Of a stretch of DNA of 64,000 nt, positions 13,075 to 34,133 are shown one piece after another. The notes under the pieces were generated by a model, which ran no database searches, was not told where the DNA came from, and saw only the letters and a list, made by a program, of their open reading frames with translations. Source of the stretch: Paraspadella gotoi (lineage: Eukaryota > Chaetognatha). Location of the stretch: assembly GCA_051294375.1 (NCBI GenBank), contig CM119267.1, positions 7,606,683 through 7,670,682 of the forward strand, read 5' to 3'. The translations under genes were made by a program, and so were the position numbers. Position 1 is the stretch's first letter, and each line of letters begins with the position of its first letter.

Positions 13075-15472
<2,398 letters not shown>

Positions 15473-16449
15473 ATTTTCCAAGTCGCGTCCAAAAAAATAT
15501 TTTCGATCATAAGTTTGCCCTAAAATACATTGCTTCTATTTGCTTTCAGTACGAGTTTTTATAAGGTTTTGTCATTGACCTTGACAGTATGTTTCGATGT
15601 AAACTAATGTTTTGTAAAAAGAATAAAATTTTCAATGATAAACAAAAATGGAATATTTTATTTAATCAATCCCATGCAATTTTCGGTGGCAATAGTGGTT
15701 TCCGAAGGAAACAATAAACAAAACCAAAAAATGACTGGGAGACAATATAAAAACGACTAATCTTATGCCAAATAGTTTCGGGATCGTTTTTATTTAAATT
15801 AATGTAATATAAAATAGTTTAAAAGCGAATAAACCGACTAAAGCATCGCCAAGCAGAGAAGTGCCTCTTAATAGCCACAGAAATTTTAATAACATCTCTA
15901 ATGGTTCATTATGGCACGCAAGAAATTAAATTTACATGGCTATGGAACTACAGCCATTAAGATTTATTTAAGTATGTATAATTATCAAACCCTATTCAAT
16001 GAAATACTGCTTACGAAAAGTTACATCCTACTTATAGCGGCTTTGCATAGATTGTCGTCAGATAAATTAGTAAAAAAAAAATACGATACAAAATATACCA
16101 GATCCTGTCGTTTCCTACTATGAGTAATTTGTTCGAAATCGTACGAAATAATTAAAATATAAAAATCTCGAAAGGACCTATGGAGCTACGAAAATATTTC
16201 GTGGCTGAGGTAGTTGCCATAGGCACTGTTGTTCCGAACGCTTATCAGCATTGAACATAATAAAAACGTTTAATAAATGTGAAAAAAAGCGTATTAGTGT
16301 GGGAGGTGGATTATCCTTCACCGGGAACCAGGGGGAAGTCGGCCATTTTTTTAATCCGATTCCCCGGGGAATGATCGAAGAATAAGTACGCCGGTGAGCA
16401 ACGCTATGCATGATCACGATGGTGATGGCGATAAAATCTATGAGCGAGA
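15473..16449. other. AT-rich spacer between PI4K2 and the MAP4K4-like gene
   Basis: About 980 bp, probably PI4K2 promoter plus 3'UTR of the MAP4K4-like gene. The open frames at 15911-16123 (+) and 16178-16456 (-) show no protein motif and look like chance frames. Confidence 0.5.
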
Positions 16450-24180
<7,731 letters not shown>

Positions 24181-26151
24181 TCATCCCGTGTAATAATTGG
24201 CAGGAACGAAGGGCATCTTGCTAACGACGGCCGAGACGTTTTTCTTCCGGATTTCGAGATAAACTTCGGTGCCGACCTTCGAAAAGGGCGTGGCTACGTA
24301 TCCCATAGAGACGTTCTTTGTTAAACATGGAGACGGACAGCCGGAGGTGAGGCTACCGATGGAATTCCCGTCCTTATCCAGGATGGGTGTGCCGGCGCGA
24401 GCGGGCGGCCCCGTCGATACGAACCCAACTCTTTTTCGCTGAGGCTTTTCTTTAAGTTGTTTCAGGATAATTTCAGCTCCTACAATAGCGTCGAAGACCA
24501 AGGATAGGAAGGTGATCACGTGAAATAGACGGGGAGGAAGAGAATTAATAGTAGAAACGAGTAGGGATCGAAATTTTCGAGCGATTTCAGAATTCACACA
24601 CAAACCGGGAAAGTCCTTGGCTTCCCTCCTCCTCTTTCCGATGGTCCAAGCGAGAGTGGCTTCGACCGGAGTCGTTGTCTCGTCAAGGTCGTTGCCGTAA
24701 AGGCAGAGGCCGGCTTCGAGCCGAAGAGAATCGCGGACGCCCAGACCGGCCAATCGAACCGAGTCTGCTCCGGACGACAGAAGCCCCTCTGTCACGTGAA
24801 CCGCTTTATCTTCGGGCACGGAAATCTAAAATAGAGAAAGTGGTTGAAAATCGCTTCATCAGAACTATGCTGTCGAACTAATTTCAAATTTTGATAAATA
24901 TGAAAAAAAAACCTCGACTCCGTCCTCTCCAGTGTAGCCGCATCTGGTGACCCTGCATCCGGCAACTCCAAGTACTGTCGCCTCCACCGTCGTCATGAAA
25001 GTAAGTTGCGCGAGGTCACAGTCCACAAGAGGTTGAAGAACCTTCGCTATCCCAGGCCCTTGGACGGCGATGAGTGCTTGCTGTTGTGCCTCAATGCTGA
25101 CATCCTTGCCTGCGGCGCGGAAAGTCGCCTCGGCCGACTTTAGATGCGCCCAGTCTTTGTCGATGCAACCTAAGGATTTAAGCGGTAAGAAATTTATTAA
25201 ATTGAATTCACACATTATGCAATATGTATGTAAATGGATTATATAAGGCGTTTAAAATGATTCTCCTTAACTATTTGAGCCTATCCTAATCAGCAACGAG
25301 TACAGATCTCAGTCGGGCTTTAAAAAGTCGAACCGAACCNNNNNNNNNNCCTATCCTAATCATCAACGAGTACAGATCTCAGTCGGGCGTTACAAAGTCG
25401 AACCGAACCCAAAACCTTTTCATCACAAGCTCACAAAACTCAATAACTCAATAATCCTACCCGATTACCAACCTTGAGGTCTATTAGTATTACAATTTAC
25501 AAATGTATTATACTTTTGAGCATGACCAATTCTAAATCAAAAGTTACTACTAGGCTATCAAAATAGTTTAACCAAGAAAGAAAAACTTTTAACCAGCGTT
25601 GGAGACTACGTAAAGAAAGTCGTCTTTGATCTTTGAGACGATGAGGTCATCTATTATTCCACCCGAGGGCAAGGTAAACAGAGTCAGCGTCCCCTGGTTT
25701 GCTTTGAGTCCACGTATATCGCCGACGACAAGCGACTCCATGAATGCTACGGCGTCCTTGCCGCGAACATGAGACTGAAGCATGTGGGACACGTCAAAAA
25801 TGCTAAAGGAAAGTTGGAGTTTGTTTAAAAAAACTTGAATAAGCATGTTTGTTAACGGATGAACTAAAATGATACTTTATACAATCAGTTTTGGCTAAAA
25901 CCCTCTTGCCGCCCACCTTCGCACCTGAGGTGCTCCCTCGTGTGCATATGGGAAGCTGAATGAGTCATGTCGGGATACGACACTGGCATGGAGAAACCGG
26001 CGAACGGGACCATCTTGGCGCCTTTGGCGACGTGAAAGTCGTGAAGAGGCGTCTTTTTATTGGCAGCATCTGAAGACGAAAGACGCGCGAACAACGTCGC
26101 GGTGGAAGATCGGAGCAAACGCCGCAACGGGCGGATAGGAAGTAAGGACAT
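24181..26151 (-). CDS. AMT: Glycine cleavage system T protein (aminomethyltransferase), mitochondrial
   Basis: Transfers the aminomethyl carbon from the H protein to tetrahydrofolate, releasing ammonia, in the mitochondrial glycine cleavage complex. It starts at 26151 with an Arg-rich, Ser-rich presequence ([16 protein letters not shown]), then [20 protein letters not shown]. Further exons: [17 protein letters not shown] (25800 region), [37 protein letters not shown] and [33 protein letters not shown], and [14 protein letters not shown] through NYYTG, stop at 24181. Only 103 bp separate its start codon from the upstream SCARB-family stop. A TTTTCTTTACAG acceptor lies ~26 nt before the ATG. 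One intron holds a 60-bp tandem repeat and an assembly gap. Confidence 0.95.
25280..25409. repeat. 60-bp tandem unit broken by an assembly gap (AMT intron)
   Basis: Units 25280-25339 and 25350-25409 are both 60 bp, begin CCTATCCTAATCA, end GTCGAACCGAACC, and differ at only three or four positions. The ten N at 25340-25349 fall exactly between them, so the true array may have more copies that the assembly collapsed. Confidence 0.9.
25340..25349. other. Assembly gap (10 N)
   Basis: Ten N between two copies of a 60-bp tandem unit in an AMT intron, so probably of unknown true length. Confidence 0.99.
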
Positions 26152-26254
26152 GTTTTTTTACTTTCGTTTTCTTCCTTCTGTAAAGAAAATAACGATGTGT
26201 ATTGGCAGAAATTTGTTTAAAAATTAATCTCGAAACAACCAAGTACAAAAGGCT

Positions 26255-27760
26255 TCATTCGAACGAAATTTCAACCTTAATTAACTTGACTGGTTTTTTA
26301 CGAACCACATACAAACGATGTACGCCCAATAACAAAGCCGTCAAAGTCAAGACCACCCCTACTGCAAGAAACATGGCCTCGAAGGCATGAACGAGACGAA
26401 TCTGTCCTAGAGGTTTACCCATCAGCTCGGATATACTTATGGCGTCCAAGACAGCGAACTGCTCCAACCAAAAAATGGGAAAAACTATGGAATCGGGAAA
26501 ACCTTCGTAGAAATCGTCGTAAACCGGGACTCTTTTTACGTAAGTATTGATCTGTAGACGTCCAGCGCCTTTAACGGCGGCACCCGTGAAAGGTTCCACG
26601 TTGACGAAGGTGGAGTGATCGATAGGATCCGGACTCAATCCTTTAAAAGCTTTAACGTAGACTTTGTCCGCGTTAAGAAAATGAGGCTGGGAAACGAAAA
26701 ACGGCGCTCCTTTTGAACAGCGGCTGATGTTGAGAACCCCAGATGGAAGGCACGGTGACGATATTGGCGAGCAGAAGCAGGCGTTCTCGGATGAGTTGGC
26801 AAAGACGTTATCGTCTAATTCAAACCGGTAAGTGTCTAAGCCGAGTAGCTCTTCTTCGCCGACGAACACCGACTTGATGGAGCGGCACATGTTGGGGACG
26901 AAGGTATATTGGGGTTTTTCCTTACCCAGAAAAGGTTGAAAGGCCGTGCCATCGGTGCCGCGAATTCGGTTGCAGTCTTTACCAGGCCACACGCTCAACT
27001 TCTGGTCGCCGTTCCAAGAGGCGACCTTCAAGAACCGCGAGAGGTCACCGTCTTGTCCAGTGTAGACGTCGAGCCTTCCTTGGTCCGACCAGTTCCTACC
27101 AAGATGCCATCCAAACTTGGCGGAAGAAACTGCGTTGTGGACGATGTATTTGAGATCGTGCAAGAGAGGATCTTCATAGCCCCATAGGAGCTCTTTCACG
27201 GTCGGCCTTACAAAAAACGAGGAGCCCGTCTGAGCAATAAGAGATCGAAGCAGGACTCTAGTGACAAACGAAATGTCGCGCGTATTCTCTAGCACCAGCA
27301 GCAACGGGACGTTGAGCACGCGAATTCGGTCCGTTTCGGGACCCACGCTGGCCGCTTCATCAAAAGAGTAACGCGACACCTCTCGATAAGAGACGATTTG
27401 GCCATCGTCCGAAAAACGTACGTCGACCTTCTGGCGATGCTCCAAGTAGACGTAGGGACCGGACTCCAAGAGCTCCGGCGCCTCGCCGTACTTGAGCACT
27501 TCTAAAGGATTGACAACGTGGAAGAAATAAAAGCTATTCTTGACGGGAACGGGAATGTTCTTCCACAGCCGAAATGACGGAGAGGAGGAGGAATTGCGAA
27601 GAGGAATGAGCACCTGGGCCTCTCGACGAATCAGCGCATCGAAGTAAAAAAGGAAACTGACGGAGAATGACAAAACGGCGACCCCGAGCAGTGAAGTGAC
27701 CGCCAACTGACCGACGGAACAAGGCCGAGACATGGGGAAAGGATCCTTCAACCTTGGCAC
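26255..27760 (-). CDS. CD36/SCARB/LIMP-2 family scavenger receptor, intronless
   Basis: Single-exon protein of about 500 aa. It has the family's two-pass topology: an N-terminal membrane segment (LAVTSLLGVAVLSFSVSFLF, residues ~16-38), a large Cys-containing ectodomain and a C-terminal membrane segment (FLAVGVVLTLTALLLG, ~residues 465-485) with a short cytosolic tail. Diagnostic stretches include LKYGEAPELLESGPYVYLEH, VSRYSFDEA, FQPFLGKEK, ENACFCSP, LPSGVLNISRC and GAPFFVSQPHFLNAD. Family members bind lipids or lipoproteins, or act as lysosomal receptors. The start could be 27760 (MPRLKDPFP) or 27733 (MSRPCSVGQ). Absence of introns contrasts with most neighbours. It sits 129 bp from NRBF2 and 103 bp from AMT. 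Confidence 0.93.
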   Translation of the reverse strand: MPRLKDPFPMSRPCSVGQLAVTSLLGVAVLSFSVSFLFYFDALIRREAQVLIPLRNSSSSPSFRLWKNIPVPVKNSFYFFHVVNPLEVLKYGEAPELLESGPYVYLEHRQKVDVRFSDDGQIVSYREVSRYSFDEAASVGPETDRIRVLNVPLLLVLENTRDISFVTRVLLRSLIAQTGSSFFVRPTVKELLWGYEDPLLHDLKYIVHNAVSSAKFGWHLGRNWSDQGRLDVYTGQDGDLSRFLKVASWNGDQKLSVWPGKDCNRIRGTDGTAFQPFLGKEKPQYTFVPNMCRSIKSVFVGEEELLGLDTYRFELDDNVFANSSENACFCSPISSPCLPSGVLNISRCSKGAPFFVSQPHFLNADKVYVKAFKGLSPDPIDHSTFVNVEPFTGAAVKGAGRLQINTYVKRVPVYDDFYEGFPDSIVFPIFWLEQFAVLDAISISELMGKPLGQIRLVHAFEAMFLAVGVVLTLTALLLGVHRLYVVRKKPVKLIKVEISFE

Positions 27761-27889
27761 ATTTTAAACTTTGGTAAATAAGGGAACCATAAAAGATTTG
27801 CAATGTCTACTACTTTGGTTTATAATGATTACACAAACATTTATAAAATAAATCACTGATTGCATAGAAGTTTTTTTACGACTTAGGCA

Positions 27890-28642
27890 TCATCGCTTCT
27901 CATCTCGTCGCCTAATATCGAAGGGTGGTGGCATTTCCAGTGGTGGCAAATCAAAGTTGAATCTTAAGCTTCCGTCGGTGGGCGAGAGTAACGCGACGTT
28001 GTCGCCGACGGCATTATCCAGCGAAGACGGGTTCCGCGATTTCGTCATCTCGCAGAGACTTGCTTCCAACATCGAGTTCTTTCGTTTGGTCTCGTCCAGT
28101 TCGCTGAGGAGACTTGCGATGTGACTCCGCAAGTCGAAGTTGTGCAACCGCAGTTCCTCGATGACATCCGCGTCGGTTTTCGGGCCTTTCCAGGCGCAAG
28201 ATGTGGCGACCTTGGCGGAATTATCGCCGCGCCCGCAGGATCGATAGTTTAATTCCTGCAGGACGACGCAGGATCGAATTAAAGATTCCTGCACCGATTC
28301 TTCTGGGGGCGAGGAGTGTATCGGTGTCGCCGCGGCGGCAGAGTTCCCTAATTTATCTTGATACTGCAACTTGCCTTGTTCCAACTGCTTTTCGCGAACC
28401 GATCGGAGATAAATAAAACGTTCTTTTTTGGCAATTAACTGTTCGATGCCTTTTTCTTGCGCACGACGCTGTAAGTCTATCGACTCCAGAATGGAAGGAC
28501 TCAATAAGGGCGTCGATCTGGCTTTGGCGAGCGAATCCATCGCCGCCGAACGACAAGAAATTGCGGCGTCGAAATCTCCACGTCGGGCAAACCGATCTGA
28601 GTTTCGCTCGTACAAGTGTGCATCGTTCATGTAGGATGACAT
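27890..28642 (-). CDS. NRBF2: NRBF2-like autophagy subunit of PI3K complex I
   Basis: Single-exon, 250 aa. NRBF2 binds ATG14 and strengthens class III PI3-kinase complex I in autophagy. The N-terminal ~80 residues form a MIT-like helical hairpin (NSDRFARRGDFDAAISCRSA, then SIDLQRRAQEKGIEQLIAKK), aligning with the human protein at YEEAISCHKKA and LELQRDSHMKQLLL. A coiled coil follows (DADVIEELRLHNFDLRSHI), then a short PPLEMPPPFD tail equivalent to human PPLDFPSPEL. Length is similar to human NRBF2. The overall match is convincing but diverged. Confidence 0.8.
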   Translation of the reverse strand: MSSYMNDAHLYERNSDRFARRGDFDAAISCRSAAMDSLAKARSTPLLSPSILESIDLQRRAQEKGIEQLIAKKERFIYLRSVREKQLEQGKLQYQDKLGNSAAAATPIHSSPPEESVQESLIRSCVVLQELNYRSCGRGDNSAKVATSCAWKGPKTDADVIEELRLHNFDLRSHIASLLSELDETKRKNSMLEASLCEMTKSRNPSSLDNAVGDNVALLSPTDGSLRFNFDLPPLEMPPPFDIRRRDEKR

Positions 28643-29074
28643 TCTAATTTGTTAGAAATAATATTTTCATGAAATACTATTTGGAAAATTCGATGATCGT
28701 GATCATGCATGATCCGTGAAAAAATTATGCAAATACATTGCAAACTACTACTTAAGATATAACAGAAGATTTAATCAATAAAAATAACTGCTGCGAAACC
28801 TTTCACAAACGTAACAATGTGTAATCTGATACCAATTAATACATATTTGGTTCACGACATTTTTCTTTCGTCAGAATTCAATGGAGTTTTGGGAAATTCA
28901 ATAGAGTTTTTGTTGCACTATTCACACAGCAAAACCAGCAGCTGTGAACTTAATGTGGATTCAGAATCAACTCACGTAAAATTGTACAAATGCAAATGTA
29001 CCGATACACCATTGACCAACAAGATAAAACTTTAGGAATGACTAGAAGTTTCAAATAAATAAAAATACAATCAA
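28643..29074. other. AT-rich spacer between NRBF2 and MFSD11
   Basis: About 430 bp. The plus-strand frame at 28817-29035 has no motif. I see only likely promoter and 3'UTR sequence. Confidence 0.5.
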
Positions 29075-31395
29075 TTAGGAAACTTCGCCAACTATTGGAA
29101 CATATCCTTCATGACTTCTTTGGCGTTCGAAACGATTGTGTCGTGATTCAACCACCGCGAAGCTGACCGCGCCCATGACTCCCACGATGGCCAAGATGAG
29201 CAGTTGGTACGGAAGAGACAAGTAGTCGCTGCCAATAAAAAGTTTTTAATCCTCATAAATAAGTAGGCAAAACAAGCCTAGGATGTCATTTACGAAAACA
29301 TTAAAAGCAGCTGCCTGTTAAGCGCCGAGCGCTGCATGAATTGGTACACGATAATATTCACCCGAGCCTCTTCCGGTCCCATTTTCCAATCTCCTTATCA
29401 TAAATAAACAGTGGTTAAAATCTACCAAGACCCCACCTGTAAAAGAACGCGATGGCGGCAGCGACTGATTGACTGAACTTATAGAGCGCAAAAGCAGAGG
29501 CGCTCTCCTCCTGGTACATGTTACTAAGAATAGAGTAGCATTGCGTGTTGAAAGAGGCGTCGGCCAGACCGAGCATGGCGCCGATTCCGACTGCTAGGTA
29601 TTTATTGGGCGTCCAGTACGTGGCGGCTTCGGAACCATTGATGGCGGGAAAGGACATAAATATGAGGTAAAAGGCTGTCAAGTGGACGAAGAGGCCGAAG
29701 ACAACGACTTTGTTGCGACCGATGCGTGAAGTGATTTTCTAAGAATAAACGGAGTTCTCGTGCTTTGAAAAAGAAAAAAGAATATCACTATCGACATTCT
29801 ATCTCACCTTTCCCAGAAAACCAAAAATGCCACCACCGAGAATCTCTCCGATTCCCGTGAATATCCCGACCAAACCGATGAGGCGTTTGGCTTCGGCGCC
29901 GAATTGCTTTGTGCTGCTGACGGTCGTCGGATAAACCCCACTCCAAAAAGTTAGCTCCAAACCTTAAAAAAGGTAAAATAACATGAAGCGCTAAGCGGAA
30001 AAAACGCGGAAAAAGAAAGCAAATCGACAAACCGGTGTAAAAAAAGCATACGCTTAACAGGATCATATCCAAGGTTATGAACATCCTTCCGGATTGCTTA
30101 ATGGTGTCGATAGCCTCCTGCCAATGCGACCGCGTGCCGTCGGCCTGGATGACTCCATCGCCAGGTTCAGGAAGAACGCCGCGTCGCGGTTCAACGCGTA
30201 ACAGGAGCAAAACAAGCACGCCGAGAAAATTAGCGGCCGATAATCCAATGAATAATATTGTTCTAGAGCAGGGAAGTGATTGATAAGGTTATCTGAGTAA
30301 AAATAACTAGAAGAATAACCCAAGATGAAAACCTGTGATCTGCGTCTATTTCTATTTCTCCTTTAAACTCGAAATAGACGAAAGGATTTCCGAAGAGCAA
30401 GCTACACTGAAGTAGTCCCCAAAATATTCCCGCGTTCCGGCCAGCGGTGTCGCCGGGAGAATTTATCGTGAGGAAATTTCCTTGCGCTGGAAGGAAAGCA
30501 AAAATAATCTTTAAATCGCTGCAGAGCTTAATTCATTTTTAGACGAATCAGAAAAAGCAGCGATGGAAAAAAAGAGGGAGAGCGACATATAATTAAAAAA
30601 GAGAGAGCGACATAGATATAAATATATATATATATAAAGTTATAAACTGAACTCGTTTATATACATAAAAATTATATTGTAAATAAAACAAACAAATGAG
30701 TGGAGGAATATGAAACATGTGAATCTAAAAGATCTTGCTGATTAGAGCTATATCTAAATTTTTAGCTTTTTATGGTTACACACTTAAACTATTTTCAATA
30801 TTAAAACAGCGTGACAATGACAACGACAACGACGACTATGGTCAAAAGAAGCAGAAACGAATAAACATCTCGCCCAAGTCGGGCAATCGCCCGTCTGGCG
30901 AGATAAAAAGAAACTTGGACGACGTATGTAAGATATAAGAGAATACAACGATTAAGTTTATTCGATCTCACCCGTCCAGATGACCGGCGCTGCTAGCCCG
31001 ACGATGACAGAACCAAGGTACAACGCCCACGTCATGGGCTTCAGAAAGCTGATGACGAAGAGAAAGTAGCCCAGGCCGGCAGAGAACATGGACCACTTGG
31101 GTCCAAACAGGGCGACCACGGGAGGAGCGAACCAGTTGAATACCGCAAAAACGATGTAAATGATAGCGAGGGAGGTGAACCCATCGCCATTGAAGGATTT
31201 ATCTTGTTTTTTAGCATCTTTAAGAACCGCCTTTTCAACCATAGAACAAGTTTGAAAGGCGCCGAAAATTAGCATAAATGCGACGCCGACCAAAATTACA
31301 TTTAGGAGGGGGTTGATAGGTCGCCTTCTCCATAATGCGAAGCGACTCCAAATGGTTGGTTGTGACGTCTCCCCGGGGGAACTGGATGACGGCAT
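29075..31395 (-). CDS. MFSD11: UNC93-like major facilitator MFSD11
   Basis: Multi-pass membrane protein of the UNC93/MFS group. It starts at 31395 (MPSSSSPGETSQP) and stops at 29075-29077. Exon 1 has NVILVGVAFMLIFGAFQTC, GDGFTSLAIIYIVFAVFNWF and SAGLGYFLFVISF. Later exons have FLTIN ... GRNAGIFWGLLQCSLLFGN, a large cytosolic loop, LELTFWSGVYPTTV, GIFTGIGEILGGGIFGFLGK, FYLIFMSFPAI and LGLADASFNTQCYSIL, all aligning with human MFSD11. About ten membrane helices are visible. An intron contains a small hairpin repeat (30867-30909). The transported substrate is not known for this family. Confidence 0.92.
30867..30909 (+). repeat. Small hairpin repeat, copy in MFSD11 intron
   Basis: ATCTCGCC (30867-30874) pairs with GGCGAGAT (30897-30904), with an inner CGGGC/GCCCG stem and an AATC loop. 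The right half, including GTCTGGCGAGATAAAAA, recurs exactly over 21 nt at 38957-38977 in the MGMT intron. Confidence 0.75.
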
Positions 31396-31586
31396 TTTTT
31401 GGGGTTTTTTTGTTTCCTGCTCTTCGATTATTTTTCAGTTGTTAGATTCACATATAATTGGTTTTCTGGAGTTAATTTCAATAAATAGTTTATTGGAATA
31501 AATTGTACAGATCAAATTTAATTAAAAAATAGATATAGCAAACACAGAAAAAAGGGTTTAAAGATGTTGATCACAGACGAAGATAT

Positions 31587-33069
31587 TTAAAGGTGAGCCG
31601 GAGAGACGACGACGACTTCCGGCCGCGGGCAAAAGTCGGGAGAAGGCGGGCAAACCTCCGGCACAACCTCCCACGACACAACAGGCTCCACGATCTCGAC
31701 CTCACTAACGGCCCTATCTAACGGGAAGCGGCGATATCCAACGGCGTGACGGTGACCACGTCGGTCGAATAACTCGTAGACTAGGCCCGCGTCGTCATGG
31801 TCCAATGACGACGTGAAGTCGTTGACCGTCGTGAACCTGAGGCCGGGGGCGCCGGTAAAATGATTGTTGGTCGCGTTGTCCAGAATTCGTCGGGAGTTAT
31901 AGATGGCAATTTCTTTCGAACTACAGACTACGACGTCTTGCTCGAGCCTCTCTACGGCGTTGTCCTTATGGCGAATGAGAAGCCAAGCTTGAGAGCTCTG
32001 AGCCTCTGGAGAAGTCGGCATTCTGGATTCGCTCGTGCTAGGACTTATCTTTACAGGAGCGTCTATTAAGTAAGCAGCAGAGAAAAACGAAACGGAAAAG
32101 TATAACGCTCACTATTTAACTAATGGAGATATTGCTGAAGTATCCAAAGTATCGAACAGTTTTAATCTGAGATGTACGTATATTTTTTGTTTCCCCGTTG
32201 AAATCTCTAAACCCTTACGCTCACTCTAACCTTTCTTCGTGGTTTTCCTGTTTCTCGTCCGTCTTCTCATGTCCTTGTCCAAAGGAACCTTTTGGAACTG
32301 CACAGAGAGGAGGGCGTCGCCGCACTCGGCTTCAAACAAACATCCAAACTTCTCGTCGCCAGTCTACGCATCGAATCGCCAGTTAAAACAACCGAAATAA
32401 CTCTCCAGAAGCATCAAAGTTTCCATTTGATGATTAAAAAGAAATCAAAGTTAAATATCCTTTCCTCGCCCCCGTCTGAAGTGCCAAAACTAATTCCCTT
32501 ACCATCTCGGAATTATCCAAGACCTTTTCGGGTATGGGAATTCCTTGAAGCGCCAATTCTTCAACGAGGACCCTCATCGCTTCCAAAGCGTTGTCGAGAA
32601 GGCGCCTTCTCGACGAGTAGACGCCGACCAAGCGCGTCGCTTCGCTCCTCGAAAACGTCGTCGTGGTAGAGAGGAGAAAAACGATCGGAGTGTTTTTGAA
32701 CATGTTTCGTCGCTTCGCCGGTCGCGGGGTCTTTTTCGATTTGGGTTCCTTGGACTTCTTAGAGGATTTGGCAACTGGATCGTGGACTGTATCGGTTTCA
32801 AGGGCGGACCCGAGAACGTCCGTTTTCACGTCGGCACAATCCACCGGATTATTAGCGGGATCATCTATAGTGACGGCATTGGTGTCCGTATCAAAGACAG
32901 ATGACAAAATTTTTTTAGCAGGGGATCGGGGGACTCTTGATAGCTTTCCTTTCCTTCTTTTTTCGCAATTTGAATGGCACGGCACCGCCTTCGATAGGGG
33001 TTGTCGCTTTGATGTCGAAGCACTGGTTTTTTTCACACCGCGTCGGAACTTCTTCGATTCAGTCTTCAT
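31587..33069 (-). CDS. Orphan three-exon protein, 391 aa
   Basis: I do not recognise this protein. I join three exons: 33069-32503 (MKTESKKFRRG ... LDNSEM, donor GTAAGG), 32363-32231 (TGDEKFGCLFEAECGDALL ... TRNRKTTKK) and 32062-31587 (APVKISPSTSESRMPTSP to VVVVSPAHL). Lengths 567, 133 and 476 nt keep frame and give 391 aa. Without splicing the outer exons look like two separate genes. The N-terminal ~120 residues are basic and Lys/Ser-rich, likely disordered. The middle and C-terminal parts look folded (KFGCLFEAECGDALLSVQF, AWLLIRHKDNAVERLEQDVV). No signal peptide or membrane segment. It is head-to-head with the MORN gene across 142 bp. Confidence 0.65.
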
Positions 33070-33211
33070 CGCTAGAGAATTTAACTAGCTATCTGGAACG
33101 AGTTAACTACTATTTTACTCTAATTTGGGGGTTTATATTTCTGGTATTTTTTTTTGGTTTTTTTTTATTTATTTATTTTTTTTTTAATTAAAACGTAAAA
33201 AATTTTAAAAA
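33070..33211. promoter_or_regulatory. Inferred bidirectional promoter
   Basis: This 142-bp AT-rich stretch separates the start codon of the 391-aa orphan (-) from that of the MORN gene (+). It is the only divergent start pair in the window, so both promoters must overlap or sit here. I see no definite motif beyond T-rich tracts. Confidence 0.5.
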
Positions 33212-34037
33212 ATGACGTCCGGCAGAAAAATAAAAACATGGACCTACGACAACGGAGGTAAAGAACACAAATTTAAAAACAAAACCTGTCCGAGTCGGAG
33301 TGTACATAATACCTTATTTAAACATTAAAAAAAAAGAGTGCCCAAGAGCGGAAATCTAACGAGAGTTAATCTTTCTCAATCGGAACGGTTTAGAATACAC
33401 TGGCGAGGTGGAGCACGGAAAGCGTCACGGACAAGGGACTTACAAGTGGACCACGGGGGAAAAGTTTAACGGCGCCTGGTTTACGGGACTGAGGGAAGGA
33501 AAAGGATTTCTGAAATACGCCAAAGGCACTAAACACGAAGGATTTTGGAAGGACGACGAGCCGTGGGTTGGGGTTGATTGTGTTAATTATCAATAATTTC
33601 AGCCCTGGTCGAGATGTTTTCTCAAAATTTATAGGGGAGAGGAATTGTGACTTGGGATCATGGAATACGATTCAAAGGAATTTTTCAAGGTCATACAGTC
33701 AATCTAAAGTATAACTAAAATGTTTAAGAAAATAAAAGGCCTGAAAGAAATATCTTGGGCCAACGCAGGATGGGCCTACGCGAAAGGTGAACTCACGGTC
33801 ATCAAAGACAACACAGTCCTATGGGCCGAATTAATCGACGACAAATGGGAACTCAAGGTCATAGAATTCTTTTATTGTTAAATTCCAGTTATATAAGAGC
33901 CTATAAACTATATGTTTACGTATGCTCAGATTCCGAACTCTATCCTAAAACGAAGCGAATACACGCTGTGGCACATTCCGGCAAACATCCACGAACGAGC
34001 GCTGTGGAGAGAAAGGGAGGCGAAAAAATCGTGGTAA
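33212..34037 (+). CDS. MORN-repeat protein, five exons, 166 aa
   Basis: The only plus-strand gene. Exons: 33212-33257, 33394-33566, 33635-33689, 33739-33857 and 33930-34037, all with GT-AG introns and a continuous frame (501 nt). MORN repeats are visible as YTGEVEHGKRHGQGTYKWT, FNGAWFTGLREGKGFLKYA and HEGFWKDDEPWGRGIVTWD, then a weaker FKGIFQGLKEISWA. The C-terminus is charged (YTLWHIPANIHERALWRERE). MORN proteins often act at membranes, cilia or basal bodies. It does not match MORN5 well and I cannot assign an orthologue. Its 3' end converges with CEP20 (96 bp apart). Confidence 0.85.
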
Positions 34038-34133
34038 AGATTGATTTAAGTTCAGCTACCGGAAATAGATTGTAATGTGAAGTCAAATAGAAAAATTCAA
34101 ATTTTGAAGACGACAACAAAATATAAAACTCCT

